48,866 nt of DNA from Robiginitomaculum sp. (GTDB taxonomy: Bacteria > Pseudomonadota > Alphaproteobacteria > Caulobacterales > Maricaulaceae): assembly GCA_002733495.1 (NCBI GenBank), contig NVVV01000011.1, positions 1 to 48,866 on the forward strand, written 5' to 3'. This document shows positions 33,083 through 41,538 of the stretch, one piece after another. A program made the position numbers and the translations under genes. The first letter of the stretch is position 1; each line of letters starts with the position of its first letter. The notes under the pieces are model-generated. The model worked only from the letters and a program-made list of their open reading frames with translations, did not search any database and had not been told where the DNA came from.

Positions 33083-33709
33083 TCAGGAGGTCCAATACCC
33101 AAGGCGCTCGTCCAGTAGAGGCCTCCGCCGTTCTTTTAAGTTGCTTTTAGCTGTTCCCAAATGAATGAACCCGGCAAAGCGTTCCCGCCCTTTCAGGCCA
33201 AACTGCGCCGCAATTTGCGAATCAAAGGCCATCCAGTGAGTAACCCAATTGCCCGCCCATCCGGCGGCATTTGCCACAAGAAGAAGATTGTAACACAGCG
33301 CGCCTGCTGATAATTCCTGCTCCCAAACCGGCGTTTTATGATCATGATCCGGGCTGGAGATCACCGCCACCACCACCGGCGCCGCGTTAAAACGCTCTTG
33401 CTCGCAGGCGACATCCTTTTCAGCGGCATCCGGGTTCAGCGTCGCAAACCGCGCCGCAAAAATATCGCCAGCCTTTTGACGAGCCGGTCCCTCAAAGACC
33501 AAAAACCGCCACGGAAACAGGCATCGGTGATCCGGCACCCGCATGGCCAATTGCAAGATGCTCTGCAAGTCTTCGCCGCTAGGCCCGGGCGCGCCCAGCA
33601 TACGCACTGGTGTTGAGCGACGGTTGGCCAGAAAGGACAAAGTCTCTTCGCTCGCGCCAGTTGATGGCATCTCGGCCCCAAAGGCCGGAGCGGCGGGGAA
33701 ACGGGGCAT
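33083..33709 (-). CDS. Nitroreductase family protein (YdjA-like)
   Basis: A 208-residue FMN-dependent oxidoreductase. The N-terminal RRSTPVRMLGAPGPSGEDLQ and MRVPDHRCLFPWRFLVFEG resemble the small YdjA-type nitroreductases; the second half has the flavin-binding SAGALCYNLLLVANAAGWAG and FAGFIHLGTAK. Family members reduce quinones or nitroaromatics with NAD(P)H; the physiological substrate here is unknown. AAGGAA precedes the ATG. It is divergent from a TetR gene whose operator candidate lies between them, suggesting shared control. Confidence 0.9.
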   Translation of the reverse strand: MPRFPAAPAFGAEMPSTGASEETLSFLANRRSTPVRMLGAPGPSGEDLQSILQLAMRVPDHRCLFPWRFLVFEGPARQKAGDIFAARFATLNPDAAEKDVACEQERFNAAPVVVAVISSPDHDHKTPVWEQELSAGALCYNLLLVANAAGWAGNWVTHWMAFDSQIAAQFGLKGRERFAGFIHLGTAKSNLKERRRPLLDERLGYWTS

Positions 33710-33792
33710 TTTCTTTTCCTTTATGTGACTTTATGACCATGTCAGCATAGATGACTCTTTGACCTTACAGGCATATAGGTTCAATATAAATT

Positions 33793-33811
33793 TGCAAAAT
33801 GGGGTTTTGCA
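33793..33811. promoter_or_regulatory. Candidate TetR operator
   Basis: A perfect inverted repeat TGCAAAA / TTTTGCA with a five-base centre lies 31 bases before the TetR ATG and 83 bases before the nitroreductase ATG. Size and symmetry (19 bases) fit TetR-family operators. A related half, GGCAAAA, follows at about 33821. The assignment is by position and symmetry only. Confidence 0.45.
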
Positions 33812-33842
33812 TTTTGGTGTGGCAAAAGGAGTATGGGGTCAG

Positions 33843-34502
33843 ATGAGTAGTGCACAAATGGACCTGCAGTGTTGTTGTACACCGGCTGAACGGCGGCGCG
33901 AAAAAATGCGCGAAGCTATTATCTCAGCGGCCCAGGCGATCTTCTCAAAAGACGGCGAAGCCGGCCTCTCCATGCGCCGCCTTGCCGAAGCCATCGATTA
34001 TTCCCCCGCCGCGCTTTACAAATATTTTGCCTCTAAAGATGATTTGTTCGAGGCCGTACGCGAGCAATTTTTTGAACGTCTATTGCGTCGCATGAACGAA
34101 GCCACGCATGGTAGTGGCACAACGCGAGAACTCTTTGAAGCCTGCGGACGTGCCTACATAGAAACCGCCTTGGAAGAACCCAACACATATCTCATGGCCT
34201 ATACCGGCATGGGCGAAGACATTACCCCGGCGGAAGGTACATTTTCCTATGCCGCCGCCGAACAGCTGGAAGACATGATCGAAAAAGGTATGAGCGAGGG
34301 GATTCTCCGTGATGTTGACCTGGCGCTGGCAGGCAAAGCCGTCTGGGCGGCTGTACATGGCATCACCATGTTGCTGATCCAGATCCCCACAATGCCGGGC
34401 GGGGTTACCCATGAAACCAACCATACACGCGAAGACATGATCAAGTTTCATACAGATTTTATCTGGCGGGGTCTGGCCAAGCCAGAGGAGCTGCCGTCTT
34501 AA
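33843..34502 (+). CDS. TetR-family transcriptional regulator
   Basis: A 219-residue repressor-like protein. The N-terminal helix-turn-helix is clear: IISAAQAIFSKDGEAGLSMR, then RLAEAIDYSPAALYKYFASK and DDLFEAV. The C-terminal ligand domain resembles the TetR_C_33/WHG type (PNTYLMAYTGMG and KAVWAAVHGITMLLIQIP). Three consecutive cysteines (residues 10-12) precede the DNA-binding domain, an unusual trait that might sense redox or metal. I start at ATG 33843, with GGGG five bases upstream; an in-frame start at 33759 would run through the operator candidate. It ends four bases into the convergent dioxygenase-family gene. Confidence 0.9.
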   Translation: MSSAQMDLQCCCTPAERRREKMREAIISAAQAIFSKDGEAGLSMRRLAEAIDYSPAALYKYFASKDDLFEAVREQFFERLLRRMNEATHGSGTTRELFEACGRAYIETALEEPNTYLMAYTGMGEDITPAEGTFSYAAAEQLEDMIEKGMSEGILRDVDLALAGKAVWAAVHGITMLLIQIPTMPGGVTHETNHTREDMIKFHTDFIWRGLAKPEELPS

Positions 34503-35248
34503 GGTACGGTACTTTCCTTGCCAAGCGCACCACGCACCTGCCCATACTCACCGCCCCAGCTATCGGTCATGGTATCGCGTATGGCCCAAAGCTCAGGGTA
34601 GAACTGGCGGCGAATACCGGCTTGCAGCAAATCCACTGAACGCCCTTTTAAAGACTTGGCCCCAAAGCCAATGGTGCGAGCAATCAACTGCATATGGCGA
34701 TAGCCAAAGCGCTGGAACATGGAATCAAACTGTGCCAGACATTCGGCCACTTTATAGGCATCGCAATGGGAATATTCGCTGTCATAAATGCTCTCGACCG
34801 TTTTTCCATCCGCGTCCAGATAATGAGTTTTAAAACTCTCCCACAACAGTGGCCCCATACGAATCAGTACGCGAAAACCCGGTGATTCCTGACCGCTGCC
34901 ATTGCCTAATGCCAGACGGATTTGCTGATACTCCTTGGGCGACATGGTTTCCAACAGGGCCAATTGCAGGTTCATCATGCTTTGCAGCAAGTCTACGCGG
35001 CCAAAGAGCGTGATGATCCGGTTCGCATTTTTTTCGGCCATATACTCATCAATATCCAGCAGCGTATAGGCCATCAGTTTCATCCACAATTCCTCGACCT
35101 GATGGACGATCTGAAATTGCAATTCATCCTTATTACACAGCTCATCAAAGGGCTTTTGACAGGCCAGCAAATCATCCGATTTCAGATAAAGTTCATAATC
35201 TAGGCCAGTTTTGCCCTCCATCATCTTGTAAAAACTCTGGCGATCCAT
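34499..35248 (-). CDS. Tryptophan 2,3-dioxygenase family heme protein
   Basis: A 249-residue all-helical protein of the TDO family. The distal heme side is conserved: ELQFQIVHQVEELWMKL has Phe45 and His49 at the positions of the substrate-contacting Phe and His, and GNGSGQESPGFRVL has the carboxylate-binding Arg126. The proximal heme ligand is probably His185 in FGYRHMQLIARTIG. The family loop GTGGS that closes over tryptophan is replaced by AKSLKGRS (197-204). It may be a true kynurenine-pathway dioxygenase with a variant loop, or a homologue using another substrate. No other kynurenine gene is adjacent. It is divergent from an Lrp-type regulator. Confidence 0.8.
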   Translation of the reverse strand: MDRQSFYKMMEGKTGLDYELYLKSDDLLACQKPFDELCNKDELQFQIVHQVEELWMKLMAYTLLDIDEYMAEKNANRIITLFGRVDLLQSMMNLQLALLETMSPKEYQQIRLALGNGSGQESPGFRVLIRMGPLLWESFKTHYLDADGKTVESIYDSEYSHCDAYKVAECLAQFDSMFQRFGYRHMQLIARTIGFGAKSLKGRSVDLLQAGIRRQFYPELWAIRDTMTDSWGGEYGQVRGALGKESTVP

Positions 35249-35272
35249 GCTGTCCGTCTCCGCGTGTTATCA

Positions 35273-35331
35273 TTGGCATGGCCATCTGTTTGACGGCCTT
35301 TAGCGAACGATACGACCTATAGAGATGCCAA
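35273..35331. promoter_or_regulatory. Widely spaced inverted repeat between dioxygenase-family gene and Lrp gene
   Basis: TTGGCAT (35273-35279) and ATGCCAA (35325-35331) are perfect inverted copies with 52 bases between equivalent points, about five helical turns. Lrp-family proteins wrap DNA between such phased sites, so this may be the control region for both divergent genes. The rest of the 155-bp gap is very AT-rich close to the Lrp start. Confidence 0.35.
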
Positions 35332-35403
35332 ACAAAGCATGATACTCTGTAATACTTTTGCTATACAATATTTTATGCTATATTTTTTTAGTTTTCAATA
35401 TTT

Positions 35404-35904
35404 ATGGGTAAGTCAATGAGTACGCCGCGTAATCTCGATAAAACAGACCGCAACATTCTGGCCGCCCTGCAGGCCGATGGCCGGATCAGCAATGTGAAAC
35501 TGGCGCAGCGTGTGAACCTATCGCCCACACCTTGTTTGCATCGCGTGCGCCAATTGGAGGATGTGGGCTATATTACCGGCTATCGCGCGGTTTTGGACCC
35601 CGAGGCGCTGGGCCTGAACGTCTGTGCCTTTGTGCTGATCAAGCTGGACCGTAATACCCGCGATCAGGCCGATGCCTTTGAAAAAGCCATCGCCGCCATC
35701 CCCGAAGCCAGCGAATATTACTCCACCGCTGGCACCCATGATTATATGGTCAAAATCTATGCCCGTGATCTGCGCGCCTATCAGAAGATTATCAATGACC
35801 GCATTGCCACTTTGCCCTTCATTGATGATGTGCAATCCACCATTATTCTGGCCGAGCGCCGCACCGGCGACGGCCTTAATCTGGCAACAGAAACCGACAT
35901 TTAA
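35404..35904 (+). CDS. Lrp/AsnC-family transcriptional regulator
   Basis: A 166-residue regulator. The N-terminal HTH is LDKTDRNILAALQADGRISN, then VKLAQRVNLSPTPCLHRVRQ; the C-terminal RAM/ligand domain includes YYSTAGTHDYMVKIYARDLR and LPFIDDVQSTIIL. In other bacteria an Lrp-type protein (KynR) next to tryptophan-degradation genes responds to kynurenine; the divergent dioxygenase-family neighbour suggests a comparable relation here, by analogy only. ATG at 35404 or 35416 (MSTPRNLDK) are both possible; the second starts nearer the conserved part. Confidence 0.92.
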   Translation: MGKSMSTPRNLDKTDRNILAALQADGRISNVKLAQRVNLSPTPCLHRVRQLEDVGYITGYRAVLDPEALGLNVCAFVLIKLDRNTRDQADAFEKAIAAIPEASEYYSTAGTHDYMVKIYARDLRAYQKIINDRIATLPFIDDVQSTIILAERRTGDGLNLATETDI

Positions 35905-35908
35905 AAAA

Positions 35909-35926
35909 CTGTCACACAAGCTTCAC
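35909..35926 (+). promoter_or_regulatory. Candidate Pho box upstream of pstC
   Basis: CTGTCAC at 35909-35915 is followed by a second TCAC whose first base is 11 bases after the first TCAC (35912 and 35923), the helical spacing of PhoB half-sites (CTGTCAC-N4-xxTTCAC). It is about 60 bases before the pstC start, directly after the Lrp gene. The second half-site is imperfect. Confidence 0.55.
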
Positions 35927-35987
35927 AAAACTCCGCTATGGCCCTACCAGAACAGGACGACATCCTTTTTGGTCATAGAGAGCGCGC

Positions 35988-37373
35988 GTGCAAAACCTCC
36001 TTCCTTTCGCCATGGTCGGCCTTGTGATCATCATGATGGTGGCCTGGTTTACTGGCCGTGCCAAGGCCGTGTCCAGCGCCGGGGTACATCCGTCGTCTTT
36101 GCATTCCCTGCCCGGCTATTCTGGCGCTTATCTGGCCATCTGGGCCGTTCTGCCAGCCTTCATTCTGTTGGCGCTCTTTGGTCTTTTTGGCGATGTCATC
36201 GTCAATATGCAGATGCGTCATGCGCTGCCCGATAATATTCACGCCCTGGCACCTGAACAGATAGAGCTGTTTTTGCGCAATGCCCGTGCTTTGGCCTCTG
36301 GCGGCACGGCCAGCGAGACCTCGCCGGCGCTTGTTTTGGCCGCTGAACGCTATACCGCTTTTTCGCGCACCGGCAATATTGTCATCATCGTTCTGACGCT
36401 TGCCTTTACGTTGGGCGGGTTTTTCTTTGCCCGGGCGCGCATTGGCAAAAATTTTCGCGCCCGCAATCATGTCGAAGCGGTGATTTTTGGCCTGCTGGTG
36501 GTCTGCGCCGCCATTGCCATCCTGACCACGTTGGGCATTGTGTTATCTCTACTGACTGAATCTTTACGCTTTTTTAGCGAGATCAACGCCCTTGATTTTC
36601 TCTTTGGTTTAAAATGGTCGCCGCAAACCGCCATGCGCGCTGATCAGGTGGGCCAGTCCGGCTCGTTTGGCGCGGTACCGCTTTTTGCCGGCACCTTTCT
36701 TATCACCCTGATTGCCATGGTGGTCGCCGCCCCGGTCGGGCTGTATTCCGCGATCTATCTTTCCGAATACGCCAAACCGTCCAGCCGTCGTATAATCAAG
36801 CCGATACTGGAAATTCTGGCCGGTGTACCAACCGTAGTTTATGGTTTTTTTGCCTTGCTGACCGTTGGCCCGTTCATTCGCCAGCTTGCCGAATCGGTTG
36901 GCCTTGGGGCGCAAACCCAAAGCGCGCTGTCGGCAGGTCTGGTGATGGGCATTATGATCATCCCCTTTGTTTCCTCGCTTTCCGATGATGTGATCAATGC
37001 GGTGCCGCAATCCCTGCGCGATGGATCCTACGCCATGGGTGCCACCCAGGCCGAAACGGTGCGCAATGTGGTCTTCCCGGCGGCCCTGCCCGGCATTATG
37101 GGGGCCTTGTTGCTGGCCATCAGTCGGGCCATTGGCGAAACCATGATTGTGGTCATGGCGGCTGGCCAAAGCGCCAATCTGACCGCCAACCCGCTGGAAC
37201 CTGTGACCACGGTGACGGTGCAAATCGTTACCCTTTTGACCGGCGATCAGGAATTTGACAGCGCCAAGACCCTGTCGGCCTTTGCGCTGGGGCTGGTGCT
37301 CTTTGTGATCACGCTGGGTCTTAATATCATCTCGTTGAGCGTCGTGAGAAAGTATCGGGAACGTTATGACTGA
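35988..37373 (+). CDS. pstC: Phosphate ABC transporter permease PstC
   Basis: Membrane component of the high-affinity phosphate importer. The first 200 residues form an N-terminal extension with two or three extra helices, common in alphaproteobacteria; the permease domain follows, with SGSFGAVPLFAGTFLITLIA, LEILAGVPTVVYGFFALLTV, the EAA-loop LRDGSYAMGATQAETVRNVV and LLAISRAIGETMIVVMAAGQ. The 461-residue product starts at GTG 35988. The stop overlaps the pstA ATG by eight bases. A Pho-box candidate lies upstream, so PhoB probably controls the operon. No pstS is present beside it. Confidence 0.93.
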   Translation: MQNLLPFAMVGLVIIMMVAWFTGRAKAVSSAGVHPSSLHSLPGYSGAYLAIWAVLPAFILLALFGLFGDVIVNMQMRHALPDNIHALAPEQIELFLRNARALASGGTASETSPALVLAAERYTAFSRTGNIVIIVLTLAFTLGGFFFARARIGKNFRARNHVEAVIFGLLVVCAAIAILTTLGIVLSLLTESLRFFSEINALDFLFGLKWSPQTAMRADQVGQSGSFGAVPLFAGTFLITLIAMVVAAPVGLYSAIYLSEYAKPSSRRIIKPILEILAGVPTVVYGFFALLTVGPFIRQLAESVGLGAQTQSALSAGLVMGIMIIPFVSSLSDDVINAVPQSLRDGSYAMGATQAETVRNVVFPAALPGIMGALLLAISRAIGETMIVVMAAGQSANLTANPLEPVTTVTVQIVTLLTGDQEFDSAKTLSAFALGLVLFVITLGLNIISLSVVRKYRERYD

Positions 37374-39087
37374 GTCACAAAAAAAGCCCTCGACAAAGAC
37401 GCTGATTGCCGCCTCCTTGCCGCGAAGGTACCGGGCCGAACAGCGTTTTCGCCTTTATGGCCGTGCGGCTATTTTGCTGGCGGTTAGCGCGCTGGCTTTG
37501 TTGCTGTTCTCTGTAGGTGCACAAGGTTTCTCGGCCTTTTCAATCTACCGCTTCAACCTGCCCTTAACCCTTAGCGCCAAGCAGATTGATCCCAAAGGCA
37601 CGGCTGATCCCAAAGTCATTGCCAAGGGTCGGTATCGCAAGCTGATCCAGCAAGCGCTAAATGCCGCCTTTCCTGATGTGCGATCGCGTAAGGAAAAACG
37701 GGCGCTTTACGCACTTTCAACAGGTTTGAATTCTGTTTCCTTACGCAATAAGGTTCTTAAAGACCCTGCACTTATCGGTAATGAAATTCGCTTTACCGCC
37801 CCGATTTCAGACGATCTTGATCTTTACCTGAAAGGCAAGATCACCCCACGCCAATTCACCAAGGGCACAGGCACGCTCATCCCCGAAGCCACAGGCAAAA
37901 GGACCCTTAGTCTGACCGCCGCACCGGGGGCCTTTGATGGCCTGATTGCGCATATCCGCAAAAAACGCCTGACGCAGGCAGAGCGGCTGGAGATGCGTGC
38001 ACAAAAGCTCCGCACCAGCCTTGAAATGGTCAGCGCCGAAATTGCTGCCGCTCAGCAAAAGAACGTTGATAGTCTGCTTGAAGGTGCCACAATTTTACGC
38101 CAACTGGCACAGGAGGAGACCTTGCACCTTGGCAAACTGGACCCGTCAATCCTGTTTGATCTGAAGGGCGGCTATGTCAAAGCCATAACGCTGTCTGATC
38201 AAAAAATTACCGGCAGCATTCTGGTCACACCGCAAAGCCTTGAGCCAGTGCAAAGCTGGCGCACGCTAGTCTTGGATAGTCCAGAGCGCGCCCGGCGCGT
38301 TTCGGATCAACAGGCGGCGTGGGCCGAAACCCTGCTCACCCGTGGCCATGTCAAACGGGCTTTTAATTCCATATTTTTCAGCCATGCCGATAGCCGAGAG
38401 CCAGAATTGGCCGGGATTGCCGGGGCCATGGTGGGCTCTATCCTGACCCTTTTGGCCACCATGCTGGCCGCCGTGCCGATTGGTATTCTGGCAGCGATTT
38501 ATCTGGAAGAGTTTGCCCCAAACAACCGCCTGACCGACTTTATCGAGGTTAATATCAATAATCTGGCCGCTGTGCCCTCGATCATTTTTGGCCTGCTGGG
38601 TCTGGCTGTTTTTCTAAACGTGTTTCATATGCCCCGCTCGGCCCCGCTGGTCGGTGGTCTGGTGCTGGCGCTGATGACCCTGCCGGTAATTATTATTGCC
38701 TCGCGCGCCGCTATTAAATCCGTGCCCCCCTCCATTCGTGAAGCGGCGCTGGGCATTGGTGCCTCGAAAACACAAACCGTGTTTGACCATGTGTTGCCGC
38801 TGGCCGCCCCCGGCATTCTGACCGGCACAATTATCGGCCTTGCCCGGGCCCTTGGCGAAACCGCCCCCTTGCTGATGATCGGCATGGTGGCTTTTATTGC
38901 CGACGTTCCGAAATCGCTGACCTCACCCGCCACAGTCATGCCCGTACAGATCTATCTGTGGGCTAGTTCATCAGAGCGGTCATGGGAAGCGCGAACCGCT
39001 GCGGCCATTATCATACTGTTATTATTGATGATCATCCTTAATCTGACCGCAGTCTTCCTGCGTCATAAATTTGAACGGAGATGGTAG
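37366..39087 (+). CDS. pstA: Phosphate ABC transporter permease PstA
   Basis: Second permease of the phosphate importer, 573 residues. It is much longer than the enterobacterial protein because a roughly 280-residue periplasmic region (about 50-340, a DUF3333-type domain) is inserted after the first helix. The permease part has [35 protein letters not shown], the EAA loop [20 protein letters not shown] and [20 protein letters not shown]. It overlaps pstC by eight bases and pstB begins one base after its stop. Confidence 0.93.
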   Translation: MTESQKKPSTKTLIAASLPRRYRAEQRFRLYGRAAILLAVSALALLLFSVGAQGFSAFSIYRFNLPLTLSAKQIDPKGTADPKVIAKGRYRKLIQQALNAAFPDVRSRKEKRALYALSTGLNSVSLRNKVLKDPALIGNEIRFTAPISDDLDLYLKGKITPRQFTKGTGTLIPEATGKRTLSLTAAPGAFDGLIAHIRKKRLTQAERLEMRAQKLRTSLEMVSAEIAAAQQKNVDSLLEGATILRQLAQEETLHLGKLDPSILFDLKGGYVKAITLSDQKITGSILVTPQSLEPVQSWRTLVLDSPERARRVSDQQAAWAETLLTRGHVKRAFNSIFFSHADSREPELAGIAGAMVGSILTLLATMLAAVPIGILAAIYLEEFAPNNRLTDFIEVNINNLAAVPSIIFGLLGLAVFLNVFHMPRSAPLVGGLVLALMTLPVIIIASRAAIKSVPPSIREAALGIGASKTQTVFDHVLPLAAPGILTGTIIGLARALGETAPLLMIGMVAFIADVPKSLTSPATVMPVQIYLWASSSERSWEARTAAAIIILLLLMIILNLTAVFLRHKFERRW

Positions 39088-39088
39088 G

Positions 39089-39901
39089 ATGGACACTTCG
39101 GTATCCCCGACCACACAGACAACAGACACGATAAGCACCCAGCAGGCCCCCAAGGTACGGGCGCGCAAGGTGAATGTCTTTTACGGCAACAAACAGGCCC
39201 TGTTTGATGTTAATCTGGATATTCCGGATCGCAGTGTCACCTCCTTCATCGGTCCTTCGGGCTGTGGCAAGTCCACATTTTTGCGCTGTATCAACCGCAT
39301 GAATGACACCATCGATATTTGCCGGGTCGAGGGGGACATCCGCCTTGATGGCAGGGATATTTACGCCCGTGATATTGATCCGGTGATCCTGCGCGCCAGC
39401 GTCGGTATGGTGTTTCAAAAGCCAAATCCGTTTCCCAAATCCATTTTCGACAATGTCGCCTATGGGCCGCGCATTCACGGTCTGGCCAGCAACACCGAAG
39501 AGTTGGAAGAAATTGTCGAAACCTCTTTGCGCCGCGCCGGTCTTTGGGGCGAGGTTGCCGACCGTCTGGCCGAACCTGGCACCGGCCTTTCGGGCGGCCA
39601 GCAACAACGTCTGGTCATTGCCCGGGCCATTGCGGTGCGCCCCGAAGTGATCCTGATGGACGAGCCATGCTCGGCTCTGGACCCTATCGCCACGGCCCGT
39701 ATCGAAGAGTTGATCGACGATTTGCGTAATAATTACTGCATCATCATGGTCACGCACTCTATGGCGCAGGCGGCACGCGTGTCACAGCACACCGCATTTT
39801 TTCACCTTGGCAAGCTGGTCGAGGCCGGCCCCACGGAACAGATTTTTACCAACCCCAACGATACCCGCACCCAGGATTACATTACCGGGCGGTTTGGCTG
39901 A
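39089..39901 (+). CDS. pstB: Phosphate ABC transporter ATP-binding protein PstB
   Basis: ATPase of the importer, 270 residues. Walker A is [20 protein letters not shown], the PstB-specific Q-loop is [20 protein letters not shown], the signature is [18 protein letters not shown] and Walker [21 protein letters not shown]; the H-loop is [15 protein letters not shown]. The start is ATG 39089 ([10 protein letters not shown]), 1 base after pstA, with GGAG upstream; an upstream TTG at 39071 is less likely. Confidence 0.96.
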   Translation: MDTSVSPTTQTTDTISTQQAPKVRARKVNVFYGNKQALFDVNLDIPDRSVTSFIGPSGCGKSTFLRCINRMNDTIDICRVEGDIRLDGRDIYARDIDPVILRASVGMVFQKPNPFPKSIFDNVAYGPRIHGLASNTEELEEIVETSLRRAGLWGEVADRLAEPGTGLSGGQQQRLVIARAIAVRPEVILMDEPCSALDPIATARIEELIDDLRNNYCIIMVTHSMAQAARVSQHTAFFHLGKLVEAGPTEQIFTNPNDTRTQDYITGRFG

Positions 39902-39929
39902 TCGGGCCTGACCCATCAAGGACAAGAAC

Positions 39930-40625
39930 ATGACAGAACATATCGTAAAATCTTTTGATGATGAGCTGGACGAGCTGACCGCCGAAGTGGCCCGCATGGG
40001 CGGTTTGGCTGAAAAATTGCTCAGCGACGCGCTGGACGCAGTGGTCGCCCGCGATGGCGATCTGGCCCACGCCGTGATCGAACGCGACAAGGAAATAGAC
40101 GCCCTGCAACTGGATCTGGAGCGCCGGGTGATCCTGCTTTTAGCCTTGCGTCAGCCCATGGCCAGCGATTTACGCCGCACGTTCAGCGCCCTGAAAATCT
40201 CTGGCGATCTGGAACGCATTGGCGATTTGGCCAAGAACATTGCCAAGCGGGCGCTGATTTTGAACGAATCACGCCCCATGTCCCTGACCCGCAGCGTGCA
40301 TCGCATGGGTCATGTGGTCAGCGGCATGTTAAAAGACGTGCTGGACGCCTACACCACCGCCGATGTGGATTTGGCGATTGATGTGTGGCGCCGCGATGAT
40401 GAGATCGACGCTCATTATAATAGTCTGTTTCGCGAACTTCTGACCTATATGATGGAAGACAGCAAAACTATTACCATGTGCACGCACTTGCTGTTTATGG
40501 CCAAAAACCTAGAACGTATTGGCGATCATGGCACCAATATCGCTGAAAATGTCCACTATCTGGTCACCGGCGAAGAGCTGACCGACACGCGCCAAAGTGC
40601 CACGGATTACAAGGACGCGCCATGA
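39930..40625 (+). CDS. phoU: Phosphate signalling protein PhoU
   Basis: PhoU connects the Pst transporter to PhoR/PhoB signalling and represses the Pho regulon when phosphate is ample. The 231-residue protein is all-helical with two PhoU repeats; the metal/acidic motifs are MASDLRRTFSALKISGDLER and IGDLAKNIAKRA in repeat one, and FMAKNLERIGDHGTNIAENV in repeat two. AAGGACA precedes the ATG. It overlaps phoB by four bases (ATGA). Confidence 0.95.
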   Translation: MTEHIVKSFDDELDELTAEVARMGGLAEKLLSDALDAVVARDGDLAHAVIERDKEIDALQLDLERRVILLLALRQPMASDLRRTFSALKISGDLERIGDLAKNIAKRALILNESRPMSLTRSVHRMGHVVSGMLKDVLDAYTTADVDLAIDVWRRDDEIDAHYNSLFRELLTYMMEDSKTITMCTHLLFMAKNLERIGDHGTNIAENVHYLVTGEELTDTRQSATDYKDAP

Positions 40626-41308
40626 AACCCTATGTCCTGATTGTTGAAGACGAGGAGGCTCTGGCCACTCTGTTGCACTATAATCTGGGCAAAGAAGGCT
40701 ATGACGCCGACATTGCATCAGATGGCGAAGAAGCCTTGTTGATGGTTTCTGAACGCACACCGGATCTGGTGGTGCTTGACTGGATGCTGCCCAAGCTTTC
40801 CGGCATTGAAGTTTGCCGCTGTCTTCGCGCCACCCAGTCCGCGCAAAAACTGCCCATCATCATGCTGACTGCGCGCAGCGAGGAAGACGAGCGGGTCCGC
40901 GGACTGGACACTGGGGCCGATGACTTCATCACCAAGCCCTTTGCCATGACCGAATTGTTGGCCCGCATTCGTGCCGTTTTGCGCCGCGCCAATCCCAGCC
41001 TGATCGAAGACATGCTGACCTGTGGCGATCTGGTGCTGGACCGGACCACCCACCGGGTGATGCGCGCCGACGTAGACATTCCCCTGGGTCCAACGGAATT
41101 TCGCCTGCTGGAACATTTTATGAGCCAGCCAGGGCGGGTGTTCAGCCGCACACAGCTTATTGATGCCATATGGGGCACAGAAATTGACGTGGAAATTCGT
41201 ACCGTTGATGTGCATGTGGGCCGCCTGCGCCGGGCCCTGAATGCAAACGCCGAGCGCGATGCCATTCGCACAATCCGCTCCGCCGGTTACGCGCTGAGAG
41301 CCGACTGA
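40622..41308 (+). CDS. phoB: Phosphate regulon response regulator PhoB
   Basis: OmpR-family regulator of 228 residues. The receiver has IVEDEEALATLL and phospho-acceptor Asp53 in LVVLDWMLPKLSG, then TARSEEDERVRGLDTGADDF and KPFAMTELLARIRAVLRR. The C-terminal winged helix ends TVDVHVGRLRRALNANAERD and TIRSAGYALRAD. Its place after pstCAB-phoU makes PhoB the firm choice. The partner kinase PhoR is not in the window, so it must be elsewhere. Followed by a 230-bp non-coding stretch. Confidence 0.95.
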   Translation: MKPYVLIVEDEEALATLLHYNLGKEGYDADIASDGEEALLMVSERTPDLVVLDWMLPKLSGIEVCRCLRATQSAQKLPIIMLTARSEEDERVRGLDTGADDFITKPFAMTELLARIRAVLRRANPSLIEDMLTCGDLVLDRTTHRVMRADVDIPLGPTEFRLLEHFMSQPGRVFSRTQLIDAIWGTEIDVEIRTVDVHVGRLRRALNANAERDAIRTIRSAGYALRAD

Positions 41309-41390
41309 CCCAAGATCACAGCTTTCAAATTGCCCAACTTTACACGCTTAGCCATAGGCTTGGATAACCCATATTTATCCCCATATTTAA

Positions 41391-41464
41391 GGGGTAAAAT
41401 AGGGTAATTAAGGGTCAAATAAGGGTCAAATAAGGGTAAAAACTGGCAGTAGGAGGGTAAAAAT
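41391..41464 (+). repeat. Short tandem repeat array (AGGGTnAAATA, about 11 bp)
   Basis: Five head-to-tail units run from 41391 to 41443: GGGGTAAAAT, AGGGTAATTA, AGGGTCAAATA (twice, identical) and AGGGTAAAAAC; a sixth (GAGGGTAAAAA) stands ten bases further. Units three to five are in exact 11-bp phase. The array lies in the AT-rich 230-bp gap between phoB and nudC, just after paired GGATAA/TTATCC and CCCC/GGGG inverted repeats (41362-41394). The phasing suggests cooperative protein binding. No known family is assigned. Confidence 0.7.
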
Positions 41465-41538
41465 AACAATTGAATGATCCATACACAAATACAGCCGCGC
41501 CGCTGGTGGACCCGCCATAATCGGCGTAAAATAGACCC

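Noticed and set aside
41391..41464. Repeat array considered as a CRISPR
   Set aside because: Units are 10-11 bp, head to tail without unique spacers, and no cas gene is present.
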